From: Takakia lepidozioides
Taxonomy: Eukaryota; Streptophyta; Takakiopsida; Takakiales; Takakiaceae
Length of the DNA: 64,000 nt
Assembly (NCBI GenBank): GCA_030704615.1
Contig: CM060731.1
Coordinates: forward strand, 20,274,001 to 20,338,000
Direction: 5' to 3'
How positions within the stretch are numbered: position 1 is the first letter of the stretch; each line of letters starts with the position of its first letter. Shown in pieces: positions 11,601 through 22,781 of this stretch. The notes below the pieces were generated by a model. The model did not search any database. It saw nothing but the letters and a program-made list of their open reading frames with translations, and was not told the DNA's origin. The position numbers and the translations under genes were made by a program.

Positions 11601-13399
11601 TCACTCCTCATCACCTGAGTCATAGGTGTACTCGTCCGAGGAATGCAAGCTATACTGGGCCTCCAATTTGGAGGATGATGAGGCTGAGTCCGAGATTACA
11701 TCATCCTTTGAACAACCCCCTACTACTGGCTCTCCCCCATCCGGCCGAGCCACTGAACTGCCCATCCCCACCCCTACAGACGCACTATCCTCCGTCAATT
11801 GTGGCGTCTTGGCCATTGAGGCTACAAGGGCCTTCCACCCCTGAGTCTTGCAAAAGTTGTGCTCGATGGCGGAGAGAGGCCGATTTGAAACTTTTTTTTC
11901 TGCACATGACATACAAATGCAATGATAGGTCAGATTTCATAATGGAAGGGAGAAACTAAAAAAGAAGAATGGGTATGATAAGAGAAAGAACACTTATGAA
12001 TCGGGTGACAAAAATCTTGCTTCCGCCGGGGCCCCACTTGTGTGTTGATTCCGCACGCTTCTCGAGGCGGGCTGCAGTTGCCGCACGTCCCCTTGCGAAG
12101 ATCTCTGCCTTCAGCTCTTTCCTCTCCCCTGCAATGAGAACCTCCCAAGATTCCTGTCCAGCCCCAACAAAGACACTATAAATGTAAATGAACTCCATAC
12201 CACAATGAACATGCATTCAAAGACGTCAATGACAAGTGAAGTGCGTCTTGGTTATTCCATGTGGCATGGTCGTTGGTTTGACCCCCGCCTTGAGTGCCTT
12301 GCCAATAGTTTGTCGCGCATGGTACCTCTTGTCCTTGAGGTTCTTTCCCACCAGCTCCAAGAGCTTCCCCTCATTCCACTCACCCGGAAATGTGCCCTCA
12401 AGTGCTTGCACGAATGCTCGCCTATGGCGATGTGATTGGCGTGGCCAATCAATATGCCAAGAGAACCACCTCGCCACCAAGTCGAAGGCTATTTTTTTCA
12501 TGGCCTCCCAATACTCACCAATGGGGTCACCGACCTTATTGGTCTCTAAGGGGGGCACCATCATCTTTGGCAAATCAAGGTTGCGGGGACTGGAGGTCTT
12601 TACCTCGTCCACGCTCTTCTGAACTACCTCTCCCTTGTCTTTTGTTGCCCCGTTAATGCCCTCCACCGGCTGCACGCTCATCTGAACTAGCTCCCCCTTG
12701 TCTTTTGTTCCCCCACTAGTGCCCTCCCCCGATTGCACCTTTCTCCTTCTACGCCTCTTTCTCTTACGCTCCCTCTCCTGGGCTTGTCCTTTCCGCTTCC
12801 CCTCCACTACTTCCCTACCCTCCTTGATGATTAGGGGAACCTCGGGGACACGACGTCTTTTCCTCTTCCTTTTACCATCCCCACAGGTAGGCACCACCAC
12901 TGTCCCTGCTTTGTCGGTGGCAATCCCACTGCTTGCCACAAGCTTAGCCACGAATGCGCCAAGCTTCTGAACACAAAACCCACAAAATTAGAAACAAACC
13001 AGAAACAAAATGAAAGGCAGATGAAAGAAAAAAATGTGAAGGAAAGAGGCTCACCTTTGCGTCCATGACCTCAATGTTGCCCTTGGTCCCTGCTTGTGGT
13101 GCACCCCCCATAACGCCCTCTCGGAATAAGGGTGGAAGCCTATCCCATGCACCCAATAGGCTCGCAGGTGGCGCCCCAAAGTCCAGGGTCTTCTTCATTG
13201 ACCGTTCAGGCGACGGACTTCGCAAGGGGCCCTCCAAAGTCAGTGTCACCCTGGTCTCTTCTTCCCCCTCCCTTTCCCGTGCCCCCTTATTTCCCTCTTC
13301 CATCTTCTTATCTTCCTCCCTCTTCCTTTTCTCCTCCTTCCATCTCATTGCGGCCTCCTTTGAAACCTCCCTCTTCTCCCAAGGTGAGGAGGAACCCAC
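11601..13399 (-). CDS. Transposon-encoded protein, TnpA-like, at least four exons
   Basis: Minus-strand exons: 13055-13399 (charged, E/K/R-rich, ends VMDAK before GTGAGC), 12966 down to ~12230 (starts KLGAFVAKLVASSG after a clean TTGTGTTCAG acceptor; phase 0 join), ~12180-11994, and 11601-11899 (starts after TGTGCAG; ends SDEYTYDSGDEE then stop). The middle exon has a basic stretch of KRKRRR type, probably a nuclear signal. It then carries FPGEWNEGKLLELVGKNLKD plus KRYHARQTIGKALKAG, resembling the small DNA-binding proteins of plant CACTA/Ptta transposons. It lies next to the CACTA-like end at 10680. The join from exon 2 to 3 and the true start are uncertain. Confidence 0.45.
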
Positions 13400-13824
13400 C
13401 CCCTTCTGAGCCCCCCCTCAACCTTCGAGGGCGTGGAGGCCTCGACGGCCTTATGGCTTGGTCCTCTCACATAGCCGCCTATAGGGCTGGTGAGTTTGGA
13501 CCAAGTGGACCGTGTCACACGGCCGTCAATGACGGGATCGTTGTCAGGCTTCCCTACCTTAGCAGCAGGCGATTTCTGCTCCTTCGCTGGCGCCTTCTCC
13601 TTGTCCTTCGATAGCCCCTTCTCCTTGTCCTCGCCATACTACTAGCTTATCCCTGCGCCCACAACACTACTACCGTGTGATTTCACATGCCAAAAACAAA
13701 CAAGGCCCGACCCTCCCCCTTCCCCTCTCTCCCTCTCCCTCTATCTTTATGTCCTTCTCCATCTCCCCCTTTCTCTCTCTGCTGATAAGCAAAAAATGAA
13801 AAGAGGGGGGTGGGGGTAAGTGTT

Positions 13825-14250
13825 GAGAGCACCAGCACTTGCTGCTGCTGTCAGCCCCCCACCATTCCGAAAGGCAAAAAAAAAAATGTAGGGGGGACTG
13901 AGAGCAGCAGCAGCAAGTACTTGCTGCTGCAGCTCTCAGCGCCCCCCACCATTGCCAAAACCAAAAAATGAAAGGTCGGGGGGGCTAAGACCAACAGTAG
14001 CAAGCTGCTCTCAGCACCCCCCACCATTCCAAAAACAAAGAACGAAAAGGTGGGGGGGGGGAAGTGACTGAGCAGCAGCAGCTGCTGAGTCACTCCCCCC
14101 CCCAACCTTCTTTTTTATTTTTCTTCCCTCATCTCTCCCTCTGTCTCCCTCTGTCCCATCAGGATGTGGAGAGAGAGGGACTGTTGAGGAGGAAGAAAAA
14201 AAAAACGGTGGGGGGGTGGGGAAGTGACTGGAGCAGCTCCCCCCCACCTC
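13825..14250. repeat. Tandem array of CAG/CTG hairpins
   Basis: Four successive units of ~80-100 bp each contain an inverted repeat centred on (AGC)n-(GCT)n, for example AGCAGCAGCAAGTACTTGCT at ~13905 and GCAGCAGCAGCTGCTGAG at ~14070. They are separated by CCCCCCACCATTCC and A-rich spacers. A larger inverted pair around CCTCAACAGTCCCTCTCTCT follows at 14170-14265. Each unit can fold into a stem. Confidence 0.85.
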
Positions 14251-14324
14251 AACAGTCCCTCTCTCTCCCTCTCTCCCTCGCTGCCTCTGTCCCTCTGTCC
14301 CTCTCTCTCCCTCTTAATCGAGCC

Positions 14325-15190
14325 GCGGGGGAGCGGAACAGGGGAGCAGAGATACAGGGGAGCGGAGGAGGTGAGCGGGGAGCGAAACAGGGGAGCGCAG
14401 GCACCGGGGAGCAGAGCGCGCGGGGGGAGCAGAGACACAGGGGAGCGGAGGAGGTGAGCGGGGAGTGAAACAGGGGAGCGCAGGCACAGGGGAGCGGAGA
14501 GCGCCGTGAGGGAAGGAAACAGGGGAGCAGACATGCAAGGGAGCGGAAAGCTCCACGGGGGCCGAGGATACAAGGGAGCAGCGAAAGAGAGTCGCGGAGG
14601 CACCAGGGAGCGAGGAGCGCCGCGGGAGAGCAGAACAAGGGAGCAGAGATACAGGGGAGCGCAGGCACAGGGGAGCGGAGAGCGCCGTGAGGGAGCGAAA
14701 CAGGGGACCAAATATATAGGGGAGCGTAAAGCTCCGTGCGGGGGGGTTGTTACAAGGGAGCAGCAAAACAGGGTCGCGGGAGCTCTAGGGATCGGGGAGC
14801 GCCGCGGGGGAGCGAAACAGGGGAGCAGACATACAGGGGGGAGCTCCGCGTGAGGGGGGGCCGAAACAGGGGAGTGGAGGCACAGGGGGGCGGAGGAGGG
14901 GAGGAGCGAAACAGGGGAGCAAATATAGAGGGGAGTGAAGGAGGGGAGTGGAGATACATGGGAACAAAGGAGGGGAGCGGGGAGCTCTGCGGGAGGGGGG
15001 GCCGAAACAGGGGAGCGCAGGCACAAGGGGGTGGAGCGCGCGGGGGGAGCCAAGCAGGGGAGCAGAGACACAGGGGAGCAGAGGCAGAGGGGAGCGGAGA
15101 ACGCCGCAAGGGGGCAAAACAGGGGAGCGGAGAAACAGGGGAGCAGGGAGCGAAGCAGGCTCCGCGGAGGCACAGGGGAGCGGAGGGCTG
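14325..15190 (+). repeat. Minisatellite array, right arm (G-rich strand is plus)
   Basis: About 870 bp of the GGGGAGC-based minisatellite, with higher-order recurrence of segments ending GCGCCGTGAGGGA or GCGCCGCGGG. It is inverted relative to the left arm and directly abuts the right terminal repeat. Confidence 0.9.
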
Positions 15191-15390
15191 GCGGGATGGC
15201 GGGCGGGCAGGTCGGGGGGTCCAGGCTAGGTGGGCAGGTGGGGGCGTGGGGGCCCGGGCGGGGCGGGGCGGCCCGTGTGGGCCCGGGGGTGGGGATTTGG
15301 CAGGCGGGCTCCGGCAGCGCGCCCGCGGCGAGGGTGATCAACGGTCCCACACGCGCGCAATCAACTCCCATCCTATGTCTAGTGTAAACC
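15191..15390 (-). repeat. Right terminal inverted repeat
   Basis: Reverse complement matches 7519-7685, strongest over the outer ~60 bp. Confidence 0.75.
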
Positions 15391-15402
15391 CACCCAGACC
15401 AG

Positions 15403-16519
15403 TCGGAAGCTGTTCTCTTAAAAACCTGTGTAAATGTGAGTACCTTCTTGTCCGAAAATCCCATTTCACAAATTTCACATTTTTCACGGAGGAGCGGTGG
15501 AATATCATATTCCAGCATTTGCCCCGGGCAGAATTTGCCTCAGCTATATTTCAAAGACAGGTGTGAGAATTTACTTGGAAATAAATGTTTGGAGAATTAG
15601 TCTCACCATAAAAAGAAAAAGACAGGTAAACCTCCTGTCACCACTCAAATCCAAGAAAACTCTTCACCTCTTACACACACCTCATGAGTGACATCACATT
15701 GTGTAAAGGTACGAAATGCCTTCACATCAAAGAGGAGCCACAGGACCGGATCTGTGTGACAGATGCCGAAGGAAGCATGTGCTTTTAGCATTCTTGGTAT
15801 GAAGAGTTCAAACAGTGACACTTGAACTGGGTGGTTGTGGAGACGTACAAGTTTTTGACGGCAGGCTAGAATCCAAGAATGTCCCATATGTGTACCCTTT
15901 TTTGTTTGGTAGCTGCGGCTAGTATCGCAGGTCTCAGCTTATCAGATCATCTTGCCACTGCTTCCAATCACAGCTGTAACTCTAATCCTGCATAAAAGCG
16001 GGTCTCCAAACACCAAACACCAAACATGAATTGTTCTTTTCGCGCCTACAGTCTCACTGGGTAGCATGGCATTGCTTCAGCCATCCATATCATTGATAGA
16101 AATCTTCTGAACTACTTTTAAAGAGACATTTCAGTGGAATTTGAGTGGATTGCCACATACATGACTTGCACTGGATTGCTGCTCGGGCCACTTGTAAAGT
16201 CAAAAGTGAAAGCATTGGGAAAGAGGGGTCAACATCAACTGAGGCATCTATTTGATTAGCACAGATTCTACCTACTCCTTTACAGGAGATGCCTTATAAT
16301 TCTGTGATAAACTACCCTGATATTTACAAAGCTCATCACTGCGGTGGTTCGATAAATAGTATCAGCCCAATTAGTACATTTTCCTCCCCAATTGGATGGA
16401 GACATGTGCCATAATAAAAAGCAAAGTACCTCAGCTTTCAAGAAAGGAGCTATCCACAAACTTCAGAACTTGGAATACTGTAGTTAGCCCAGGCTAAAGA
16501 TGTGACTGCTCAAATCACA
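15403..16519. other. No gene seen; 3' flank of the WD40 gene
   Basis: Only short ORFs. Much of the right part is probably the 3' untranslated region and flank of the minus-strand gene ending at 16520. Confidence 0.5.
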
Positions 16520-19500
16520 TCACGTGAAGGATAGGTGATTGTTGTTGGCCAGGAAGCCTGAGTTGCGAAGGGATGGAACACGTGGCTGCCACAACTTCCA
16601 TAGCCGATCATGGCTAGCAGTCACCAAGAAGTCCGCTGTGGGAGACCACGCCACATCAAATACGTGATCACTGTGTGAACTGCCAGCACACATCTCGACA
16701 TTAGGCCCTGAATGCTCTTGATTAGCTGAAAAAGAGGAAGACTAGGGAGGAGGAACACAGGGACACAGCCAAGCACGTAAGAATCACAAAGGGGCAGAAG
16801 AAAACACCAGAGGTCCAGGGAAAGATGGGGCCAACATATCTACCACTCCCCCAGACTCTAGCCAAGGCTTGGTTATTTAGGACTACCGTCCCCCTTGACA
16901 GCCTGCCAAGGACTAGAAACTAACAAAAAAGGGAAGAAATGAGAAGAGAATGTACTCATAAGATGTTGTTTGCCGTAGCCTAATGAGAAGAGAAACAGAA
17001 ATCGAGAGAGGCCGGGAGTCACTCACAGCCCTGACACTGTGACACATGAATTTGGCAAAGATGGGTTGAATTATGGAAGACCAACCTCAGGATATGGATG
17101 CACTGGAAAGTGGAGGTGTCAAATAGGCGAACAGTTGTATCCCCAGAAGTGGTGGCCAGCAGCCTGCCAAATGGCGAAAACATCACACGCTTCACCTCCC
17201 CTGAATGCTCTTGCAGCACTGCCAAAGGGGCGGCCATGCGAAGATCCCAAACCCGGCATGTTTTGTCATCACTGCCAGTTGCTAAAAGTATCCCAGAATC
17301 ATCAATATCTACACCTATCACATCCTCTAAGTGGCCCCTTAGCGTCTGTACATCTACTCCTGACCGTGGGTCCCACAGTTTTGCAGTGAAGTCAAAGGAT
17401 GCCGTAGCCACCAAATGGCCCCCGTGCGGCTGAAAGCAAACTCCATACACCCCGTGGCGATGACCCTGTGAAACCAGAGTGGAATGAGATGGTGAGAAGT
17501 TATTTAAGAAATTGTGGAGCGTGATCCCATTGACTGCTCAAGTACACATACAGAGCCTAGATTAAGTTCAGAAATAAGCACCCTTGGGTGCTGAATGACC
17601 TCAATTCATCCTTTGGACAATTGTACTATTGAGCCCCTAGATGTCGGGTATCGCACAGAGGCTTTGTGATCTAACAAACTCAATGTGCCCCAAAACAGAA
17701 CTTCCCATCCATTGCTCTCTTAGACCATGAGGAAATATGAGGTGTGAAACCAATAAGTTGCCAGCCTCAAACCTACCCACCAGTGACCACTATGTCATGA
17801 CATTTCCAGTAGTAGTATACGATGTGCATAACTTAATGGCACAGACAGCTCGTATTCAGTGTGTAAAACAGCACAATTCAAGGACATCGAGATCATAGTT
17901 GGCTTCCCCAGTCTACAAAGGCCCTCAAATCTCAGAAAGTTAAGTGCAGGAACTAGTTAAAAAATTTCCTCTCAAGTACCACAGTTGTAGGGTCTGGTGG
18001 TTTCTCAGCCACAGAGCCAAACGCATAAGGTTCTGAGAGCCTCTACGATGGTGGCTCTGGTACAGAAACAGGAATGCTGAAAAAGGAAATTTCAAACACA
18101 TCCACGGCTGTGTACATCATAGACTAGATACCCACAAAATGAAATTCCTCAATGAAAAGCACCTTTAGGGTTGTCACGGAAATGCCCTTCTCAGCATCCC
18201 AAATCATGCTGGTTGTGTCATCTGATGCTGTTGCTAGCAAATGAGTTCCTTGTTTAAACGACAACCCGTTCACCTGCTTTCCATGACCACCCCATAAATT
18301 CCCACGCACTCCTATCAACATAGTTGAACTATCACATTGTTTTAAATAATCTTAGATCCCAAACATATGTAGAAACCTTCAGTAAGGCCACAGATGGTTC
18401 TTAACAACCAACTGATACTGACACAAATAATCACTTAAATAAATCCAGAGCACCAGGAGTACTACCACATGGGCTACAGCACATGTCCACTCTGTAGCTG
18501 TTCTAGCTTCAGTTCTGAATTGATCTTCATCACATCACTTGCAGACAACATGGAGCTGTTGAGAGAGACATAACGCACATGAGCTACTCTGACGGGGAAA
18601 AATATTAATACCATGGGTCTGCCTAACAAAAGAACTCTGTAAGAAGCAATATGTGGTCAGGGCGTAACCTCGTCTGTGTGACCTTCGAGGACACGGAGAC
18701 ATTCACCAGTATCTGTATTCCAGAGGCGGCATGTCTGATCGGAACTAACTGTCCCTACTAAGTCACGCTTTGCAGGCGAGAATTGAACAGCATAAAGTCC
18801 CAATAAATGGCCTGCAAGCACTGCCACCTCTTCTTCTAAATGAACATCATAAACTCGACATAGATGGTCCCATGACGCAGTAGCCACCAGATTTCCGGAA
18901 GGATTTACTGCTATTCCATGGACCGGGCCTGAATGCATCGAGAAAGTGTGTGCAAGCTCCCACTTAGGTGCCCCAAGGCGCTCCTCAACTTTAGCTGGAG
19001 GCCTCATGGGGTGTCTGGAAGGGCTATATGGAGTCTCTGTGGCACCAAAGCCAAGTTCTGAAAGACACATGTTGGAGAGGTAACATGGAGGAAAGCTATT
19101 GCCCTCAACCTCCTTGTCAAATCCCTGGGGGCTACTTTCAGGAAGGTAACCAGTCTCACGCATCTCCCGCTTTCGATCCCAGTGTGGATCAATCGAGTTT
19201 GAACGCAGCGCCCTGGATCGCGAGCCCAACGCCTGCTTAATTGCGGTATTCTCATCAGTTAAGGATTGCACCTGCGCAAGAAGCTCTTGCTTTGCTTTCT
19301 CAAGGCAGGCAACTTGCATTTTAAGTCTTGCTCGATCCACCATCACTTGCTGCCACCGCTCTGCCACTTTCCCTAGCACATATTTCACCTGTTGTTGCAC
19401 AGTTCAAAAACTGTTTACACCAATATAACTATTAATCCAACTGGTAGGCAAAAATCTTGCTAGCTCAAATGTACGTAGAAGGTCTACACACAACCAACAC

Positions 19501-20636
19501 AGAAACCCGCTATGGCAAATGTCTTTTCAGACCCCTCAAGGCAAGAAACCCGTTGGAAAAACCCTCCAGCTCCAAGTGAAACAACCCAACTACTGCCGCC
19601 ATCAACCTGATTGGGGAGTGGCCTGCTTACAGATTTAGTGGGAAGACAGACATCGAGTGGTAGTTATATACACTTGTAAATCAGCCATGGGTGTGACTTG
19701 TCAAATCGTCAAGTGGCCCACCTGGCAGGTATACCCTATAGTTGTATGGGTAAATTCTTCTTGGTATACACTACAGCCAGCTGACAGGGCTGGTTTGATA
19801 TCCAAATAACCACTCTATAAGACAAGCCAGATAGTGCAATGTGACAGTAACCCTACTGCAGAGCTTGCTGTTTGGTGGAATTTCTGAACCTAGTGCAATT
19901 ACACTACAAAGGAGGCATCAGAATGAGGCCGCCAACCACAGTCAGAGCATGCAGCACTCTGCTGCTGCTTCTGAGTAAACCAATGAACGAACTAGCAATT
20001 GAAAGTCTTTCAGTGGCCCTGGTACACCTGGTACAGGTACAACCCTCCTGTAATTACTCCCCAGAAATCCACCCAAAAAGACAATTTTCCACCCCTATAA
20101 TTTGAGAAACCAAAATGCTCATCTCCCATGGATTCTGGACACAAGTACGAAGACCCCACCAAGGCACTCACCTGCACATCCTCATTGTCACAGCCACGGC
20201 GCTGTAGGCATTCAGTGACTCGGCCCCTTTCCCCACTTGACGCAGATCCCTCCCCACCATTCTTTCCCCCAGAGGACTCGCCTCCACCATTTTGTTCTCC
20301 TCCACCCTCCACACCGCCATTTGAAGCTGCTCCGCTTCCCTTGGCTGTGTCTACCTGTCCTTCCTCGCTCAGCCCAGACCCCAATGCATCCCCTCCTCCC
20401 TCATTACATTCATCATCAAAGCCCAGAGAGGGTGATTGCAGGCCCGCATCATGGTCAAAGAGCGCAATTAGGGCAGAAGGCCCAGGAACCGCGGTTCGAC
20501 ATACTGGGCAAGCCGCTTCAGTGCGAAACCAGATAGTGGCACAAGCATGGCAGAAAACGTGACCACATGCGGTAATCCGCGCTTGTGTACCCTGCCCGGA
20601 AGCACTCTCAAAGCAGATCTTGCATGTCAGGCCCAT
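16520..20636 (-). CDS. RING / coiled-coil / WD40 protein, probable E3 ubiquitin ligase
   Basis: Five minus-strand exons: 20172-20636, 18669-19388, 18163-18273, 17027-17465 and 16520-16725. All splice sites are GT...AG and all phases fit, giving 646 aa. Residues ~5-47 form a C3HC4 RING (CKIC, CGHVFCHAC, CPVC). An acidic, glycine-rich linker follows. Exon 2 opens with a coiled coil (VKYVLGKVAERWQQVMVDRA) and then begins the WD repeats. I count seven repeats (two in exon 2, one across exons 2-3, three in exon 4, one in exon 5), enough for one beta-propeller. Inferred role: RING recruits an E2 enzyme, the propeller binds substrate. The linker before the last repeat (LVFHNSTHLC region) is unusual and may hide an alternative donor at 17086. 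The combination resembles RFWD3 or COP1 in layout, but I do not claim orthology. Confidence 0.8.
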
Positions 20637-21514
20637 GCTAGAACCTGGTCATGAGGAAGCTGCCATCAGTTACTCACCTCGCCAAAACAGCAACTGAAGA
20701 AGCTGCATCTGTCGGATGTTTCTCAGTACCATGATATCAGAGTACTTGTCTCTCCGCCGCTTGTCTCAAAGCAGAGATTGCAATCCAATGCGTCTCAACC
20801 CGCCCAGTCGTAGGTAAGATGTCGAAGATAATATGGGTATAATACTCTATGATTGTTATTGCCGCCGCCAATGATGCTTCAAGTCCAATGTAGCCTGATG
20901 CAGCTCTGAGCCCTCGATAGCTCATTCCTCCCTCTACCCAACAACGCCTTGCTTCAGAATTCATAACATGAAATCCCATACAGCAAAGAGATCCCCCTGG
21001 ACCCTGAGCAACAGAAAAATCACCCAACTCGGAATCTTAGTGTACACCTGCCCGTTGCTTTTCAAAACAATGAGATCACACATGGCAAAGGAATCTTCCT
21101 CTTATCATCACCAACAGATATTTCCGACTAACCTAATCACAGCAAGCCGACAGAGAATCGATACAATTGCAACACTGCCTCTGGTCCCTAGGAACGGACA
21201 AACAGGAAGTTCCCATTCTCATCCAGGCCACATGGCGTTTCTGCACTAATCCATTTCCTGTCTAAAACTTGGTTGAGCGTCACTAAATGAAGACTGAAGT
21301 CACTCCTCCGTCACCCATCGTTTACTACATTTGGAGTTCAGAGGAACATTATCCAGTCTGCATTCAGAGAGTGGAAAATGGATAACACTCGAACAAGGTA
21401 GCCGGATCTGTCATCCAACGGTCTCAAAAGTAACACCAGTGGACTGCTGGTCGAAGAGAGTATCATTGGGTTATTCCCCTCATTTCTCGGATCCTCTCAT
21501 TGCTGGAATTGGGT
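20637..21514. other. Intergenic: 5' flank of the RING-WD40 gene
   Basis: No supported ORF. It separates the divergent RING-WD40 gene (-) and the PPR gene (+), so it should hold the minus-strand gene's promoter. Confidence 0.5.
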
Positions 21515-22150
21515 CCGGATTGTTTCCAGAAGAGTGCAATAACAGTATTCGGGGATGCACGCTGTTGGCAAGGTGCAACTCAATGTAAGCAGTAATTGCA
21601 TGTTGTATTTGGATTCAGGTTCGGATGCGAGGTCACTCCGTCCACGCATCTCAGAGGTATTTTCTTGAGAGTTTGAATTTGTGTTGTTTTAGTATGAAAA
21701 CATGTGTTCAGGGAGCTGCCCCTTTCTTCCTCGTTACACGGGAAAAAGGGTGAATGTTCGCGTTTTTAGGAGAGGTATGCGTTGATACGGCAGGGTGCTC
21801 TTTGTGGCTGGATGGCATTCAGCAATCTAGCAGACAGTTCGAACGCTCCAGGCTTTGGAAATGATAGCGCAAAAGCTGGAGTTAAGGGGAAATTTGCGTG
21901 GCTTGATCCAGATCAAATGTTGAGCTTATTTTGCCAGTGTACATCAGCTTTTGCAGAGGTTTTGCAGCAAGTTTTACTTAGCATGTGCCAGAAAGAAGAT
22001 CCAAAACCGAATTTTCCAGAATAAAATTGAATGGAGTTAGCATGATCAAAGTCTAGCATTTATAAATCTAGTGTCAGAGTGTGGCTGATAAAGGGAGGGA
22101 TGGATTGAATGCTTGCTAGGGATGGTTATAGTATGGGATCCCCTTAGCTG
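21515..22150 (+). repeat. Duplicated 5' region, copy 1 (upstream of the 956-aa PPR gene)
   Basis: Matches, in reverse complement, 30770-31420. Shared blocks include GGGATGCACGCTGTTGGCAA, CAGTAATTGCATGTTGTATT, GATCCAGATCAAATGTTGAG, AGCATGTGCCAGAA and GGGATCCCCTTAGC at the far end. By eye the copies are roughly 70-80% alike with small indels. Neither copy keeps a common open frame, so it is more likely promoter, 5' untranslated or repeat sequence than coding. Confidence 0.85.
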
Positions 22151-22781
22151 ATGGTCAGGCATACAAACAATTTTTTGGACCGCCAGTTACATTAATGACA
22201 GTTTACCTCTTCATGTGAGAAAGCAGCAAATTGGTTCTTACTGTTTCTATGAGTTGGTTTTCGGAAAGTAGCTTGTCTAAGGTTGCTCCCTGTTCTTGGT
22301 GATTGCAGTTACGCCTATGCTTGGCCAGCTAGGGCCTCACTTGCCTCCCGTCGTCAAAGATAGGGGGGCCCCTCGGAAATGTGGCCGCCACCTGCTGCCC
22401 GGCTGCTGTAATTCACAATGAAGCCCAAGGTCATCAGACTTCAGACATAAGCGCACCAAAAAAGTCCTTTGGATTTAGGATTGTTTGAATCCTCCTTGAG
22501 TGAAAGGAGAGTCAGCCGCCATGATACAAGGTCGAGCACAATCTTGTGATGGTTGTAATGTTGATCTACAAGGTGGAGCTCCAGTTCGGGAGTTCAACAG
22601 GTATTGTTTTATGTTGATTTAAGAGTTTCTACTAATTAGATAGAATTGGTACGGTTCATTCCAAAGTAAATGACTGCAGTTTGTTCTGTAACCCTGTGAA
22701 TACGTAGCAAGAAGCCCTTTCTCATGAAGGTGTTGTTCTTTGACCTATACATAGGAGCTTAGTGTGGGAGTTTTAGTGTAA
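22151..22781. other. 5' flank/leader of the PPR gene
   Basis: No ORF of note. Contains the sequence between duplicated copy 1 and the PPR start codon; a 5' untranslated intron cannot be excluded. Confidence 0.4.

Larger units (their letters stand above)
7503..15402. mobile_element. Composite mobile region bounded by inverted ends with minisatellite arms
   Basis: The left end from 7519 (GGTTTACACTAGACATAGGA) is found in reverse complement at 15390. The match continues inward for roughly 200 bp through GGGAGTTGA, GCGCGCGTG, GCCGGAGCCCGCCTG and CGGAGCCTGCTTCGCTCCC. Each arm then runs into a G-rich minisatellite. Inside are a split MULE transposase, a CACTA-like segment, a second transposon gene and a hairpin array. 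Long terminal inverted repeats with a MULE/FAR1-type transposase fit a Mutator-like element, later invaded by other transposons. I could not identify a target-site duplication. Confidence 0.65.

Noticed and set aside
13040-13420. Plus-strand ORFs rich in serine and proline
   Set aside because: They are the complement of the polypurine, charged exon of the minus-strand transposon gene.
21782-22024. 80-codon ORF (DPDQMLSLF...LSMCQKEDPKP)
   Set aside because: The duplicated copy at 30.8-31.2 kb has similar words but with shifts and indels not in multiples of three, so I treat the block as non-coding duplicated sequence.
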